Part shown: one piece after another, positions 1-8,431 of the stretch
Layout: each line of letters opens with the position of its first letter
How positions within the stretch are numbered: the stretch's first letter is position 1
Source: Oligoflexia bacterium
GTDB lineage: Bacteria > Bdellovibrionota_G > JANQFH01
Length of the DNA: 64,000 bases
Assembly (NCBI GenBank): GCA_028277945.1
Contig: JANQFH010000056.1
Coordinates: 1-64,000, forward strand
Direction: 5' to 3'
Translations under genes and position numbers: made by a program
The notes under the pieces: model-generated
Told to the model about the DNA's origin: nothing
Database searches by the model: none
The model's input: the letters and a program-made list of their open reading frames with translations, nothing else

Positions 1-78
1 TACCACAGACCCCATGGAGGACTTCATGGACAAACACCCTACGAACGATTAAAAGAAAAAACTCAGACCGCTATGTAA
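1..78 (+). CDS. IS transposase (IS3/IS481 integrase type), C-terminal end only
   Basis: The window opens inside a reading frame whose last 25 residues run YHRPHGGLHGQTPYERL and then KEKTQTAM before a TAA stop. The pattern N/YHRPH..L.G.TPYERL is the usual tail of rve-type (DDE) transposases of the IS481/IS3 group. Only the tail is present, so integrity of the element cannot be judged. It marks the left edge of an accessory region. Confidence 0.75.
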   Translation, partial: YHRPHGGLHGQTPYERLKEKTQTAM

Positions 79-102
79 TCCATCTGTTTAAAGAGTACAA
101 GG

Positions 103-134
103 GGGACTTAGCTGATTTGCTAAGTCCCTGTTTT
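103..134 (+). terminator. Rho-independent terminator after the transposase tail
   Basis: A perfect 10-bp stem (GGGACTTAGC at 103-112, GCTAAGTCCC at 119-128) with a 6-nt loop is followed by TGTTTT. It lies 25 bases after the transposase stop. The T tract is short but the stem is strong. Confidence 0.75.
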
Positions 135-301
135 CTTCAAATCCAACATTTATCCAACATTAAATTTGGTGTGTTGCGTTATTTATAGAGGGCCTTTTGA
201 ACAACCTCTCCGATTCTGGCACTCTGCTATTGTCCGATAGAGTAAAGTCCCTCCTGCCGTAGTTTGACACCTCATATCTATTCAACGTATTGACTACTAA
301 C

Positions 302-733
302 ATGACCATAAAATTTCTAATTCCAGTGCTGTTTAGCGTAACAATTTTGTCTGCAGTAGCTGTCGCCTCCCCGTCTAGTGAAGAGTGGTTTTCGGGTTAT
401 GGTGAAGCGAAGCTAGAAGCCTTTGAACAGGAAAAATATCTGCTGATCATTTTTACAGGACCATGGTGCGGGCCCTGCAAACACCGAAAAGCAATATTTG
501 AGCTGCCTGAATTTGATGAGCCCATTAGTGACAAGTTTGTCATTTTAGAGCTTGATTACAATGACGCAGTTTCGCTTGCGCGCGCAGTTGAGTTAGACAC
601 ACTGTGGGCGACATTTCATGTGTGGGCGGTGCCGCATCTTGTATTGGCAGAAACTCATCGGCTGAATGATACGATCGAGATACGCCCCTACTACGCCACA
701 AGCGGTATGGATATAACAAAACCTGTGGATTAA
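302..733 (+). CDS. Secreted thioredoxin-fold protein, N-terminal part before an in-frame stop
   Basis: The frame encodes an N-terminal signal peptide (hydrophobic stretch FLIPVLFSVTILSAVAVA) and then a thioredoxin fold with active site FTGPWCGPCKHRKAIF. This predicts a periplasmic disulfide reductase/isomerase-like protein. The ATG at 302 is preferred to the TTG at 290 because the signal peptide then starts at once. Translation ends at a TAA (731-733), but the same frame stays open to 1618, so this looks like the first half of a longer protein broken by a nonsense change. The expected cis-Pro of the fold is plausibly in WAVPHLVL. It is not clear whether the short form is functional. Confidence 0.7.
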   Translation: MTIKFLIPVLFSVTILSAVAVASPSSEEWFSGYGEAKLEAFEQEKYLLIIFTGPWCGPCKHRKAIFELPEFDEPISDKFVILELDYNDAVSLARAVELDTLWATFHVWAVPHLVLAETHRLNDTIEIRPYYATSGMDITKPVD

Positions 734-763
734 GATAGTGCTGCGTTTTTCAAGGATTTTTAT

Positions 764-1618
764 TTGGAAAAGAAACGCGAATGGGAACGCGACTTACGGC
801 CGCAACTTGAAAGAGCACAGGCTAATCCAGAAGATGAGGCCCGAGCGAGAGAACTGAGTGAATGGGCGGATGAGATGACAGGTCGCCTTTCTCAAGCGCA
901 TCCATTTATGTTTCCTGCTTATCGTGCAGCTGCTAAAGGATTACAGACAGCTGACGAAGGCCTGCAGGCAAGGCTTCAAATAGCAAACATTTTAGTACGT
1001 TTCGTGGAGTCATTCTATGGGACTTATGAAATCGGCTATAGTCTCGATGATACTGACTTTGGTGAATTCGAATCACTAGATGAAATAAAAAAAAGTGCCA
1101 GAAAAGTGGCGCCTTTACGGGCAGAAAAATTGGTTAGCGGGATCAAAGACATTCTCTACAGGTTCGAGAATACTGAAGATGTATTGTCTCCTCACTTTCA
1201 TCAGTATGCTTTGGATCGAACGCACTACGGACTCGAACGAGTTGCTGGAACCGAAAATGAACGGGCACAAATCAGTCGCACGATTGTCGAAATTGATCCA
1301 GACTCCAATTATGCAAGAAAGCATCGATGGACTGTCTTTCAAGCTTTAGGACCCGAGTTACAGACAGCGGTAGCAGAAGGTGATAAGACGAAGATCAAGG
1401 AGATTGCAGAAAAAATGATTTCACTATCGGAGGATATTCCTAGAACACCGATACCCCAGCTAATTGAAATGTTCCAGGCACCTTACTATGCCTTGTTTAG
1501 GCTTGCTATAGCTTCCAATAACGTCGAAGAAGCAAAACGGTTGGCGGAACTTGGAGTTAATGAGGGCCCCGATACTGCTGAAGGAAAGGAAATGCAGGCC
1601 TACTTGGACGACAATTAG
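764..1618 (+). pseudogene. C-terminal continuation of the thioredoxin-fold protein, separated by an in-frame TAA
   Basis: This stretch is in the same frame as the thioredoxin-fold gene and open from 734 directly after its TAA. The residues after the stop (DSAAFFKDFYLEKKREWERD) read like an uninterrupted linker. The only start at 764 is a TTG without a visible ribosome binding site. The sequence is charged and alpha-helical, rich in Glu, Arg and Ala, and has no signal peptide or motif I recognise. Its alanine/leucine helix pairs resemble the helical repeats that often follow a thioredoxin domain in secreted proteins. The parsimonious reading is one ~440-residue protein with a nonsense mutation or a base error. 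Confidence 0.6.
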
Positions 1619-1680
1619 AACGGCTTCCATTTATAGTCATTCGTTGGCTCGACCTAAAACTTGACAACTGACTTTCAATA

Positions 1681-2793
1681 TTATTTGAGCCTAGTTAAAA
1701 AAGTCGGTGCAGGAGCTACATTGACATTTTCACCCGAAACATAGTCCTTCTTGCCACGACAACTTATTTGCCACGCTTCACATTTTGGGAAGCGTTCTTT
1801 GAGATACTTGAGCCCCTTACCTATCTGGTCATCATTCCATTTGCATTCGATGAACTGAATCGGTTCCTTATCCTCAAGAATGACGAAGTCGACCTCACGA
1901 AGATCTACGTCTCTAAAGTAACGTAGTTCAAGATCGCGCCCCTTTGAATCTTGCTCGAAATGAACCCATTTGAGCAAATGACATGCAACGAGATTCTCAA
2001 AACGCTTAGGTTGGTCCTTCACTAGAGTCCAATCAAAATGGTAGTGCTTTTGCTCTTTCTTGACGGCTCGGATTTTTGGTGAACCAAATGGGGAAAGGCG
2101 AAACATCGCATAAAGACGCTCAAAGATATCCAGCCACTTCGACAGGGTTTTGTGCGTAACTTGCAAATCTTCACGTAGCGCATTGATCGAAAGCGGAGCA
2201 CCAACCAGCTCTGGTAGACGCAACATGAGAAGCTCCAGTTGTCCCAGATCGCGAACCTGCTCCACACCAACCAGATCCTCGCGAATCAGCCTGGTACGAT
2301 ACTCTCTCGTCCACCTCTTGGCCTCGACCTCCGAAGCACTCAGGAAGGGTTCGGGAAAGCCACCCAGTTTAAGGAGATCCATCAGGTCTTTGCTAGTCTG
2401 CATCTTGAGTTCAGCAAAGGAAAGTGGATGCAGTCTTAGATAGTGGTAGCGACCCTGCAACGAATCACCGCCAAAACGATAATAGTCGAGCCTAGCGCTT
2501 CCAGTTACCAATATATGACGTGCCGTCTTATGCTTGTCATACAGTCCTTTTAAAACATTGCGCCACTGGCGGTATTTGTGGATTTCATCAAAGACCCAGA
2601 GCATGACATTCGGGAGTTCCCTTTTGAGGATTTTTTCCCGGTGTTCTGGGATGTCCCAGTTGAGATAGCCCCTCTCTGACTTCCCCAAGACCTGTTTCGC
2701 AAGGGTCGTCTTACCCACCTGCCTGGGGCCGCCTACAAAGACCATTTTGCGGTCTAGGTCTTTTCGAATCTGTTTATGGAGGTACCGTCGCAT
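1681..2793 (-). CDS. AAA ATPase with DUF4143 domain, intact copy
   Basis: This 370-residue protein starts with a P-loop (VGGPRQVGKTTLAKQ, about residues 20-34) and has a Walker B-like VMLWVFDEIHKYRQW near residue 70 and a sensor-like ILVTGSARLDYY. The C-terminal DUF4143 half ends with a nuclease-fold-like segment (DFVILEDKEPIQFIECKW). Proteins of this widespread family are ATPases of poorly defined role, often found in accessory DNA. A second copy at 10596-11630, on the same strand, has about 85-90% residue identity by eye but many silent differences, so the duplication is not recent. The pair brackets the metallophore operon. Confidence 0.85.
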   Translation of the reverse strand: MRRYLHKQIRKDLDRKMVFVGGPRQVGKTTLAKQVLGKSERGYLNWDIPEHREKILKRELPNVMLWVFDEIHKYRQWRNVLKGLYDKHKTARHILVTGSARLDYYRFGGDSLQGRYHYLRLHPLSFAELKMQTSKDLMDLLKLGGFPEPFLSASEVEAKRWTREYRTRLIREDLVGVEQVRDLGQLELLMLRLPELVGAPLSINALREDLQVTHKTLSKWLDIFERLYAMFRLSPFGSPKIRAVKKEQKHYHFDWTLVKDQPKRFENLVACHLLKWVHFEQDSKGRDLELRYFRDVDLREVDFVILEDKEPIQFIECKWNDDQIGKGLKYLKERFPKCEAWQISCRGKKDYVSGENVNVAPAPTFLTRLK

Positions 2794-2830
2794 GAACAGA
2801 GATTATTACTAATTTATATATAAGTCAAAT

Positions 2831-2844
2831 ATACTCGCGAGTAT
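2831..2844. repeat. Perfect 14-bp palindrome ATACTCGCGAGTAT upstream of the ATPase
   Basis: The palindrome lies 38 bases upstream of the ATPase start within an AT-rich stretch, a plausible operator position. The remainder of the 229-base gap (2794-3022) is AT-rich with a TATAAT at 2957-2962 but no matching -35 element that I can see. Confidence 0.4.
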
Positions 2845-3022
2845 TTTATACTTGCAGTTACTTCTATAGTAAGTTATTTCTCAATTAAATTAATTAGTTA
2901 GGTTATTTCGCGCCTCATAACAAGAAGGTTGTAGACCTAACCCCTACCCCCGCTACTATAATGGAAACCGCCTGCGAGGCATTGACTATTTTCTTGCGAT
3001 CTGAGAAACATCTCCTACTTTA

Positions 3023-3322
3023 ATGACTATGCGACACCATAAAGCGACTTGTCTGATAGCGGCCTTGCTGTTTCTTTTTGGCCAGGCTTATCTTTTTGCG
3101 CACAGTCTTGAACATGCAGGAGAGCCCGAGCATGAAGATACAGACTGTGAAATCTGTCTTATTATTGGTGTAGCTGGATCGGTTGAACCGCCAACAAAGG
3201 TTGAGGCACCTACTCCATACCAATATATAGTCGCTTTTTCCGCCCTTCCAGGTAAACCCAATTTCACGAAAGATTCATCGACTGAGCCTGCAAGAGGCCC
3301 TCCTACTTTTCTTCTGTCCTAG
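3023..3322 (+). CDS. Small secreted His/Cys protein (DUF2946-like)
   Basis: A 99-residue protein with an N-terminal hydrophobic segment (CLIAALLFLFGQAYLFA) is followed by a short metal-ligand-like stretch HSLEHAGEPEHEDTDCEICL. A short signal segment followed by H..H...C..C is characteristic of DUF2946-type small proteins, many of which sit next to metal-uptake genes; the assignment is tentative. Translation may begin at the ATG at 3023 or 3029. It lies 76 bases before the metallophore operon on the same strand and could be its first gene, although a stem-loop lies in between. Confidence 0.55.
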   Translation: MTMRHHKATCLIAALLFLFGQAYLFAHSLEHAGEPEHEDTDCEICLIIGVAGSVEPPTKVEAPTPYQYIVAFSALPGKPNFTKDSSTEPARGPPTFLLS

Positions 3323-3351
3323 CAACTTAGAAACCACTCACTAGTTGTATT

Positions 3352-3375
3352 GAGACCCTGTTTATCTGTGGTCTC
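3352..3375 (+). other. Stem-loop between the small His/Cys gene and the metallophore operon
   Basis: GAGACC (3352-3357) and GGTCTC (3370-3375) form a 6-bp stem with a 12-nt loop, followed by TGTTTC. It could be a weak terminator or an attenuator ahead of the gene starting at 3399. Confidence 0.35.
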
Positions 3376-3398
3376 TGTTTCACTGTTCGGAGAAAAGT

Positions 3399-4091
3399 AT
3401 GAAAACCATTATTTACCTGCGCGGTATTACAGCGTTGCTCTTTATCATCTCGGCCATCAATATTTTCGTTGCCGGTACTAACCATGTCGCCGCCCAATCG
3501 ATCGAAGATGAATCTGGCCCACCTATCAATCCTGGTATGCGATTTATATATACGGACTTTGACCCACACAGGTCGAAACCCGTCGAGAGACATATGTATC
3601 GCGGTCTCGTAGTTGGCGAACGTACTGTAAGACAGGCTGAACAGGCTGAGGAGGGATCGGGTGACAAAGTGAATAGTTTTCACTGCATCTGCTACGCACC
3701 TGGGCCTACCAGCCAACATTTGTTTGGCTACGGTGTAAATTTACCTGGTTTGGTCGATGAACAGGGCCGTCCCAGAGGGCCTCGCACGTATGATGAAGCC
3801 ATCGAGCACTGCCCTGTTCACTTTTTTGGCAACTCCATTGCCGAAGCACGAAAAAAGAAAGCTGAATCGGACACTGACGTCGTTGGTAGCGACGAGTATG
3901 TACCGGAAAGACAATACCTTCTTTTTAATCGTGGGCTTGTCAAAGGCGCAGAGCCCGTAACCGACCGCGAAAGCCCTGAATATGGAAAGCAGCATTTCAG
4001 CGCAACAGATCAAGGGCCATATTTCGCGCCCATATTCTTTTGCGGGGTCATTGCCGATCATCATCCTCCTAAACCAGAAACTGGGAAGTAG
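3399..4091 (+). CDS. Secreted Cys/His-containing protein of unknown function, first gene of the metallophore operon
   Basis: The 230-residue product has a hydrophobic N-terminal segment (ALLFIISAINIFVAG) and so is probably exported. I do not recognise the family. Several Cys/His pairs stand out: FHCICYAP, IEHCPVHFFG and, near the C-terminus, FFCGVIADHHPP. These would suit metal or haem binding, or disulfides. It is preceded by a good ribosome binding site (GGAGAAAAG) and ends 8 bases before the ABC ATPase. Its position suggests a periplasmic partner of the transporter; that is inference from context only. Confidence 0.6.
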   Translation: MKTIIYLRGITALLFIISAINIFVAGTNHVAAQSIEDESGPPINPGMRFIYTDFDPHRSKPVERHMYRGLVVGERTVRQAEQAEEGSGDKVNSFHCICYAPGPTSQHLFGYGVNLPGLVDEQGRPRGPRTYDEAIEHCPVHFFGNSIAEARKKKAESDTDVVGSDEYVPERQYLLFNRGLVKGAEPVTDRESPEYGKQHFSATDQGPYFAPIFFCGVIADHHPPKPETGK

Positions 4092-4099
4092 GTACTACT

Positions 4100-4819
4100 G
4101 TGGAAACAACACTTGCCATAAAGCTTGACGGTCTTAGCAAATCTTTTGGAAATCAGAAGGCAGTTGTCGATCTGAATCTTAGCCTTAGTCAGGGTGAAGT
4201 GTTTTGCCTACTTGGCCCAAACGGTGCGGGTAAAACCACGACAATCAACCTAATACTGGGAATCCTCCCGCCCAGTAGCGGTCGGGTCACGGTTTTGGGC
4301 CACGAGATGGAGCAGAACGCCACCACAGCTTTGAGACAGGTCTCTTTTATTCCTGAAACGGTTTCGCTCTACCCTCAATTGTCAGGCTTGGAGAACCTCA
4401 CCTACTTTGCCGAACTGGCCGACAACAAAAAGATTGATTTAGCTCGTGCTGCAGAAGTTCTGAATCAGGTTGGTTTGTCTGAAAAGGAATATAAGCAGCC
4501 GGCGGGTAGCTATTCAAAGGGAATGAGACAGAAAGTTTGCCTGGCTCTAGCATTTTATCGCAATGCTCAAATCCTTGTTCTGGATGAGCCCACCTCTGGA
4601 CTCGATCCGGGTTCGGCAAATGAGTTTCTCCGTCTTATTAGCGAGGCTCGTGATCGAAATCAGACGGTATTCATGGTCACCCATGACATTTTTCGTGCCA
4701 AGGCCATTGCAGATCGCATTGGAATCTTGCGATCGGGGCGTCTGGTTCAAGAGATTGATGCGCAAAGTATATCCGTCACCCGCATCGAAGAGATTTATCT
4801 GGAGTACTTCAATGCTTAA
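4100..4819 (+). CDS. ABC transporter ATP-binding protein (ABC-2/CcmA-like)
   Basis: All nucleotide-binding motifs are present: Walker A GPNGAGKTTT, signature YSKGMRQK, Walker B ILVLDEPTSGLDP and the switch His in MVTHD. Length (239 residues) is typical of ABC-2 exporters and of NosF/GldA-like subunits. A GTG start at 4100 is used with GGAAGTAGG upstream. The stop overlaps the next start by 8 bases, so it surely pairs with the two permeases that follow. The chain of overlaps continues into the metallophore biosynthesis genes. Confidence 0.9.
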   Translation: METTLAIKLDGLSKSFGNQKAVVDLNLSLSQGEVFCLLGPNGAGKTTTINLILGILPPSSGRVTVLGHEMEQNATTALRQVSFIPETVSLYPQLSGLENLTYFAELADNKKIDLARAAEVLNQVGLSEKEYKQPAGSYSKGMRQKVCLALAFYRNAQILVLDEPTSGLDPGSANEFLRLISEARDRNQTVFMVTHDIFRAKAIADRIGILRSGRLVQEIDAQSISVTRIEEIYLEYFNA

Positions 4820-6251
4820 ACGCATCCAAGCATGGCTACGGCCACCGGTGACGATTGCCCGCAAGGACTGGACTTGGGCAAAATGCAACAACCTAGTTTT
4901 GTCGACAGTCATCGTGGTGTCTTTATTAAGCGGCTTTTCATTAATCGCCCACTTTGACTTCCAAAAGGAGAACAATCGTCAGGCCAAAGAACTGCAACAT
5001 CTGGTTGAACAACAGTGGGACCAGCAACCCGCAAGGCACCCCCACCGTGTGGCTCATTTTGGCCATTTTGCGATCAGACAGCTATCCCCCCTTAGCTTTA
5101 TCGACAATGGCGTCAATCCGTTCGTAGGAAACGCCACCTTTTTGGAAGCACATCAGCTGAATTCGACCAACTTCAGTGCCGCGGTCGATTCGCCCAATAC
5201 ACTTCGATTTGGTGAGCTCACTATTGGCTCCATCATTCAGCTGTTTTTGCCCCTGTTCATTTTCTCCCTTCTGTTTGGACAGTATCGACAAGAGCGTGAC
5301 GGTCAGCTTCTACGTATGCACCACGTTAGCGGAGTCAGCTCGTTTCAGTTTCAGGTGGGAAAACTCGTTGGCAATCTGTTGATTGTGTTAACGATTATCT
5401 TTCCTACTTGGCTAGTTTGTTTGGCTCTAATGCTCCGTATTGAGGTTATCCCTACCATATGGCCAAGATTTTGGCTGTTGACACTGCTGTACCTTGTCTA
5501 CCTTTTCGTTTGGAGTGGCTTTGCCGTGCTTGTTTTCACAAGGCTCAAGAACCCGCGCAAAGCCTTCGCCACGCTTTTGGCCTTGTGGACACTGTTCTTT
5601 ATTATAGTCCCACGGCTTCTTCCAGTGGCGGCCGAAACTGTATATCCGGCGCCGACAGCTGCAGAGTTCAACCGAAAGCTCCATCGGGCTGTATCGGCGA
5701 GTATCAATGCTCACAACATTTCAGATCAGCGGTTCATCGCTGAAAAAGAGCGCCTTCTCAAACGACACGGAGTTGAGCGTGTTGAGGACCTTCCGTTCAA
5801 CTTTCGGGGATTTGGCATGTCGATTGGTGAAGAGAGCTCTACAGAGATCTTCCGTAGGCAGATCGCCCAACTCGAAGCACGACACATTCAACAAAATCGT
5901 TTCATCGAGACCTTTGGAATCGTCAATCCACTCATAGCCGTACGTTTCCTTTCTCAACTCTTGGCGGGAGCAGGTTACCATCACGCGTTCGACTTCGATA
6001 AGCAAGCAGAGCAGCACCGCTATCAATTTGTGCAAAAGCTAAACGAGCTTCACATGCACGAAATAGCGTACGAGAATGATCGCGATCAAAAGCTGACCAG
6101 CCAGTTTTGGCAAGAGTTTAAAGATTTTCAGTACGACCTCCCATCTCTTCCGTGGGTTAGTAAGCGTGCGCTCTATTCCAGCTTAGCCTTATTCGTTTGG
6201 GTGATCCTGACCTTCGTGGGACTTGCAACTTTCAAAGTGAGGGTGCAATGA
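4812..6251 (+). CDS. ABC-2 permease with large extracytoplasmic domain (DUF3526-like), first of two
   Basis: The start at 4812 (MLKRIQAW) is chosen because it overlaps the ATPase stop. The 479-residue protein has a first membrane segment near residue 30-50, a ~100-residue soluble loop, then a cluster of four to five helices (for example IIQLFLPLFIFSLLFG), a second long soluble domain and a final helix (LALFVWVILTFVGLATF). This layout is typical of DUF3526 ABC-2 permeases. The second soluble region has many charged residues and several His. It pairs with the next gene, which has the same plan. Confidence 0.8.
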   Translation: MLKRIQAWLRPPVTIARKDWTWAKCNNLVLSTVIVVSLLSGFSLIAHFDFQKENNRQAKELQHLVEQQWDQQPARHPHRVAHFGHFAIRQLSPLSFIDNGVNPFVGNATFLEAHQLNSTNFSAAVDSPNTLRFGELTIGSIIQLFLPLFIFSLLFGQYRQERDGQLLRMHHVSGVSSFQFQVGKLVGNLLIVLTIIFPTWLVCLALMLRIEVIPTIWPRFWLLTLLYLVYLFVWSGFAVLVFTRLKNPRKAFATLLALWTLFFIIVPRLLPVAAETVYPAPTAAEFNRKLHRAVSASINAHNISDQRFIAEKERLLKRHGVERVEDLPFNFRGFGMSIGEESSTEIFRRQIAQLEARHIQQNRFIETFGIVNPLIAVRFLSQLLAGAGYHHAFDFDKQAEQHRYQFVQKLNELHMHEIAYENDRDQKLTSQFWQEFKDFQYDLPSLPWVSKRALYSSLALFVWVILTFVGLATFKVRVQ

Positions 6252-7684
6252 CTCGTATAGCAGCCCTTTTCCGCTACCAATTTAGAATATTCACCCGCGA
6301 GTCAATGACGTGGGTTCTGGTGGGATCGTTTGTAGCCCTATATGCAGTTGCCACCTTCAATGGCAAACAAAAGGTCCAGGAGTTCAGCAGTTCGCAATCT
6401 CAACATCAGAAGCTCATCATGGAAAGGAATCAGGCCTATCTTGAACATCGATTCAGTGACAATGAGAAGTTGGGACGCTTTTTTTATTATGTTCAGGCAC
6501 CAATCCAATACCACCCACACCCACGAGCTGCCCTTAATCTTGGTCGCCTTGATCTATATGAAGACATTCCCGGAATTACCCTGCATGGAATCTACTCACA
6601 GGTTTTCAATGCTGGGAGAAAGAATCCTTTCAGCGCTCTTAGTGGCCATTTTGATCTAGCGTTTGTCCTCATTCATCTCGTCCCCCTGCTGGTTTTGCTC
6701 TTTGTTTTCGACCTTCGACAACGTGAGGTGGAACTGGGCCTCCGATCCTTGCTCAACGGACTGGGAATTCGAGATTTAAGCTGGATGCTAAGTAAATGGT
6801 TCATTCGCCTGGTATCGGTCGGAGGACTCGTTTCCGGTTTGAACTTGGCTGTGTTCTACTATTTTGGCTTACCTTTGGACAGCTTCTTTCTATTTTGGAG
6901 TCTGGCTTCCGTACTCTACATCCTTTTCTGGATGCTCGTCGGCTTGGCTATCACCTCCTTTAGGCTACAGTCCACGACAAACCTGGTTGTTTCTCTGATC
7001 GCCTGGATTCTTCTTTGCATTTTGACGCCCGCCTCCATTCACCTCATGAGCGGTAGCCACAGCTCCGCACCTTCCGGTATTCAAATCGCCACTGAGCATC
7101 GCTACAAGTTACACGCAGCTTGGGACCACCCCAAACAGGATACGTTCGCGGCATTTGAATTTACAGGTGATGACCAAGCAGCCTTCACAAAGGAAAACGA
7201 CACGTTTACGTGGGGCTGGTATTTCGCAATGCATAGCGTCGCTGACCACGCCGTCACCAGCCACGTTCATGACTACTTCAAATCTGCATTGGAGCGCGAC
7301 AATTGGATAGAGCGTGCTAGCCGCTATTTGCCTCCACTGCGTTTGCAAACGGCGCTAGATAAGCTCTGCGGAGTCACCCTCGAAAATCAAGTCGACTTCA
7401 AAAGAGATATCGTACGTTTCCACCAAGAGCTAAAGCAACACTACTATCCAGCCATTTTTGACGATCGGGTTTGGAACAAGGCTCAGCTAACCTCAGAACT
7501 CACGCAACTCTCTACAAAGAAAATAACACCGAACGTAACAAACGGCGGTCTATTGCGAATGGCACCGATCGTGGTGTGGTGTTTGGGACTTACACTCTTC
7601 ACGTTTTTGATTTTTTCGAACCTAACTACCTCAAGGAGAAATGGCCATGCCATTGCATCAAAAAGACTTAAACGGGCCGCATAA
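6248..7684 (+). CDS. ABC-2 permease with large extracytoplasmic domain (DUF3526-like), second of two
   Basis: Start (ATG) and previous stop overlap as ATGA. The 478-residue protein repeats the architecture of its neighbour: N-terminal helix (WVLVGSFVALYAVATF), soluble loop, a block of helices (LAFVLIHLVPLLVLLFVF and following), a large hydrophilic domain and a last helix. The two presumably form a heterodimer with the ATPase at 4100. The 3' end overlaps the next gene by 44 bases, which ties the transporter translationally to the metallophore enzymes. Substrate and direction of transport are unknown. Confidence 0.8.
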   Translation: MTRIAALFRYQFRIFTRESMTWVLVGSFVALYAVATFNGKQKVQEFSSSQSQHQKLIMERNQAYLEHRFSDNEKLGRFFYYVQAPIQYHPHPRAALNLGRLDLYEDIPGITLHGIYSQVFNAGRKNPFSALSGHFDLAFVLIHLVPLLVLLFVFDLRQREVELGLRSLLNGLGIRDLSWMLSKWFIRLVSVGGLVSGLNLAVFYYFGLPLDSFFLFWSLASVLYILFWMLVGLAITSFRLQSTTNLVVSLIAWILLCILTPASIHLMSGSHSSAPSGIQIATEHRYKLHAAWDHPKQDTFAAFEFTGDDQAAFTKENDTFTWGWYFAMHSVADHAVTSHVHDYFKSALERDNWIERASRYLPPLRLQTALDKLCGVTLENQVDFKRDIVRFHQELKQHYYPAIFDDRVWNKAQLTSELTQLSTKKITPNVTNGGLLRMAPIVVWCLGLTLFTFLIFSNLTTSRRNGHAIASKRLKRAA

Positions 7685-8423
7685 CGACCCTTGTACAGAG
7701 ATTATCCGGATATTTGGGCATGAAATTAAGGACCTCTTTCATTCCAAAAACCCAGATTTAAATCGAGTCGAAGACACCCTCTCTCGATTTGCCGAAGCAC
7801 TGACGCGATCAGATCTTTGTTATCACGACAACTTGGAACTAGATCCGCATGTGAACCAGATTGCACAGTGGGCAGCCCACTTGTGTGGTTTTTTGGAAAC
7901 TCAGGTCGCCCAGGGCAAACTCAAGCTAGAAGAGAGTTCTTATTTTCGGGAAATAGTGAGAATCGGCCATCAAGAAGGTCAAATTGGCGGGATCCAACCA
8001 CAATCAAAGGTTTGCTTTATTGGTTGTGGGAGCACACCGGTTACCGCACTATGTTTGGCTGAAGCATTTGGCTGTCAGATTACCTGTGTTGACATTGATA
8101 CTAAAAGTTTAGCTGCGGCCGAAAGCTTCTTGCGAAGCAGCTCGAAAACAAGTTTTCGTTTTAGCCTACCTGATTCACAGGTTGACCTCTCGAATTTTAC
8201 ACATATTTTTTTAACCGGCCTGGTCCCAGACAAGGACCGATATCTTGCACAAATTGCTCCATCCCTGAAACCTGGCGGTAAAGTTATCATGCGCTACGGA
8301 ACCGGTTTGAAGAGTTTGTTTACCTTTCCGCTGCCTGTCATCGATACAGAGGTCTGGCAAGTCGTACGCTTGCTTGAACCTCCCGGCAATTTCTTCAATA
8401 CGGCTTTCCTAGAAAAGGTTTGA
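7641..8423 (+). CDS. cntL: Nicotianamine synthase-like enzyme (CntL type, opine metallophore)
   Basis: The C-terminal half is a SAM-binding fold of the nicotianamine synthase family: VCFIGCGSTPVTALCLA, then CVDIDTKSLAAAESFL, FLTGLVPDKDRYL and the family hallmark PGGKVIMRYGTGLKSLF, ending in the PPGNFFNTAFL segment that matches the NAS C-terminus. Bacterial CntL enzymes transfer the aminobutyrate part of SAM to histidine in staphylopine and pseudopaline synthesis. A reductive partner follows directly. No histidine racemase (CntK) gene is nearby, so L-His would be the expected substrate, as in pseudopaline. Start is 7641 or 7647, with AAGGAGA upstream. Confidence 0.85.
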   Translation: MAMPLHQKDLNGPHNDPCTEIIRIFGHEIKDLFHSKNPDLNRVEDTLSRFAEALTRSDLCYHDNLELDPHVNQIAQWAAHLCGFLETQVAQGKLKLEESSYFREIVRIGHQEGQIGGIQPQSKVCFIGCGSTPVTALCLAEAFGCQITCVDIDTKSLAAAESFLRSSSKTSFRFSLPDSQVDLSNFTHIFLTGLVPDKDRYLAQIAPSLKPGGKVIMRYGTGLKSLFTFPLPVIDTEVWQVVRLLEPPGNFFNTAFLEKV

Positions 8424-8431
8424 GATTCAAT

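Noticed and set aside
103-128. 10-bp hairpin as a CRISPR repeat or attachment site
   Set aside because: It occurs once, directly after a stop codon and before a T-rich run, so a terminator explains it.
731-733. Programmed recoding (stop read-through) at the TAA in the thioredoxin-fold gene
   Set aside because: TAA is the least leaky stop and no read-through context or stimulatory structure is visible; mutation or error is simpler.
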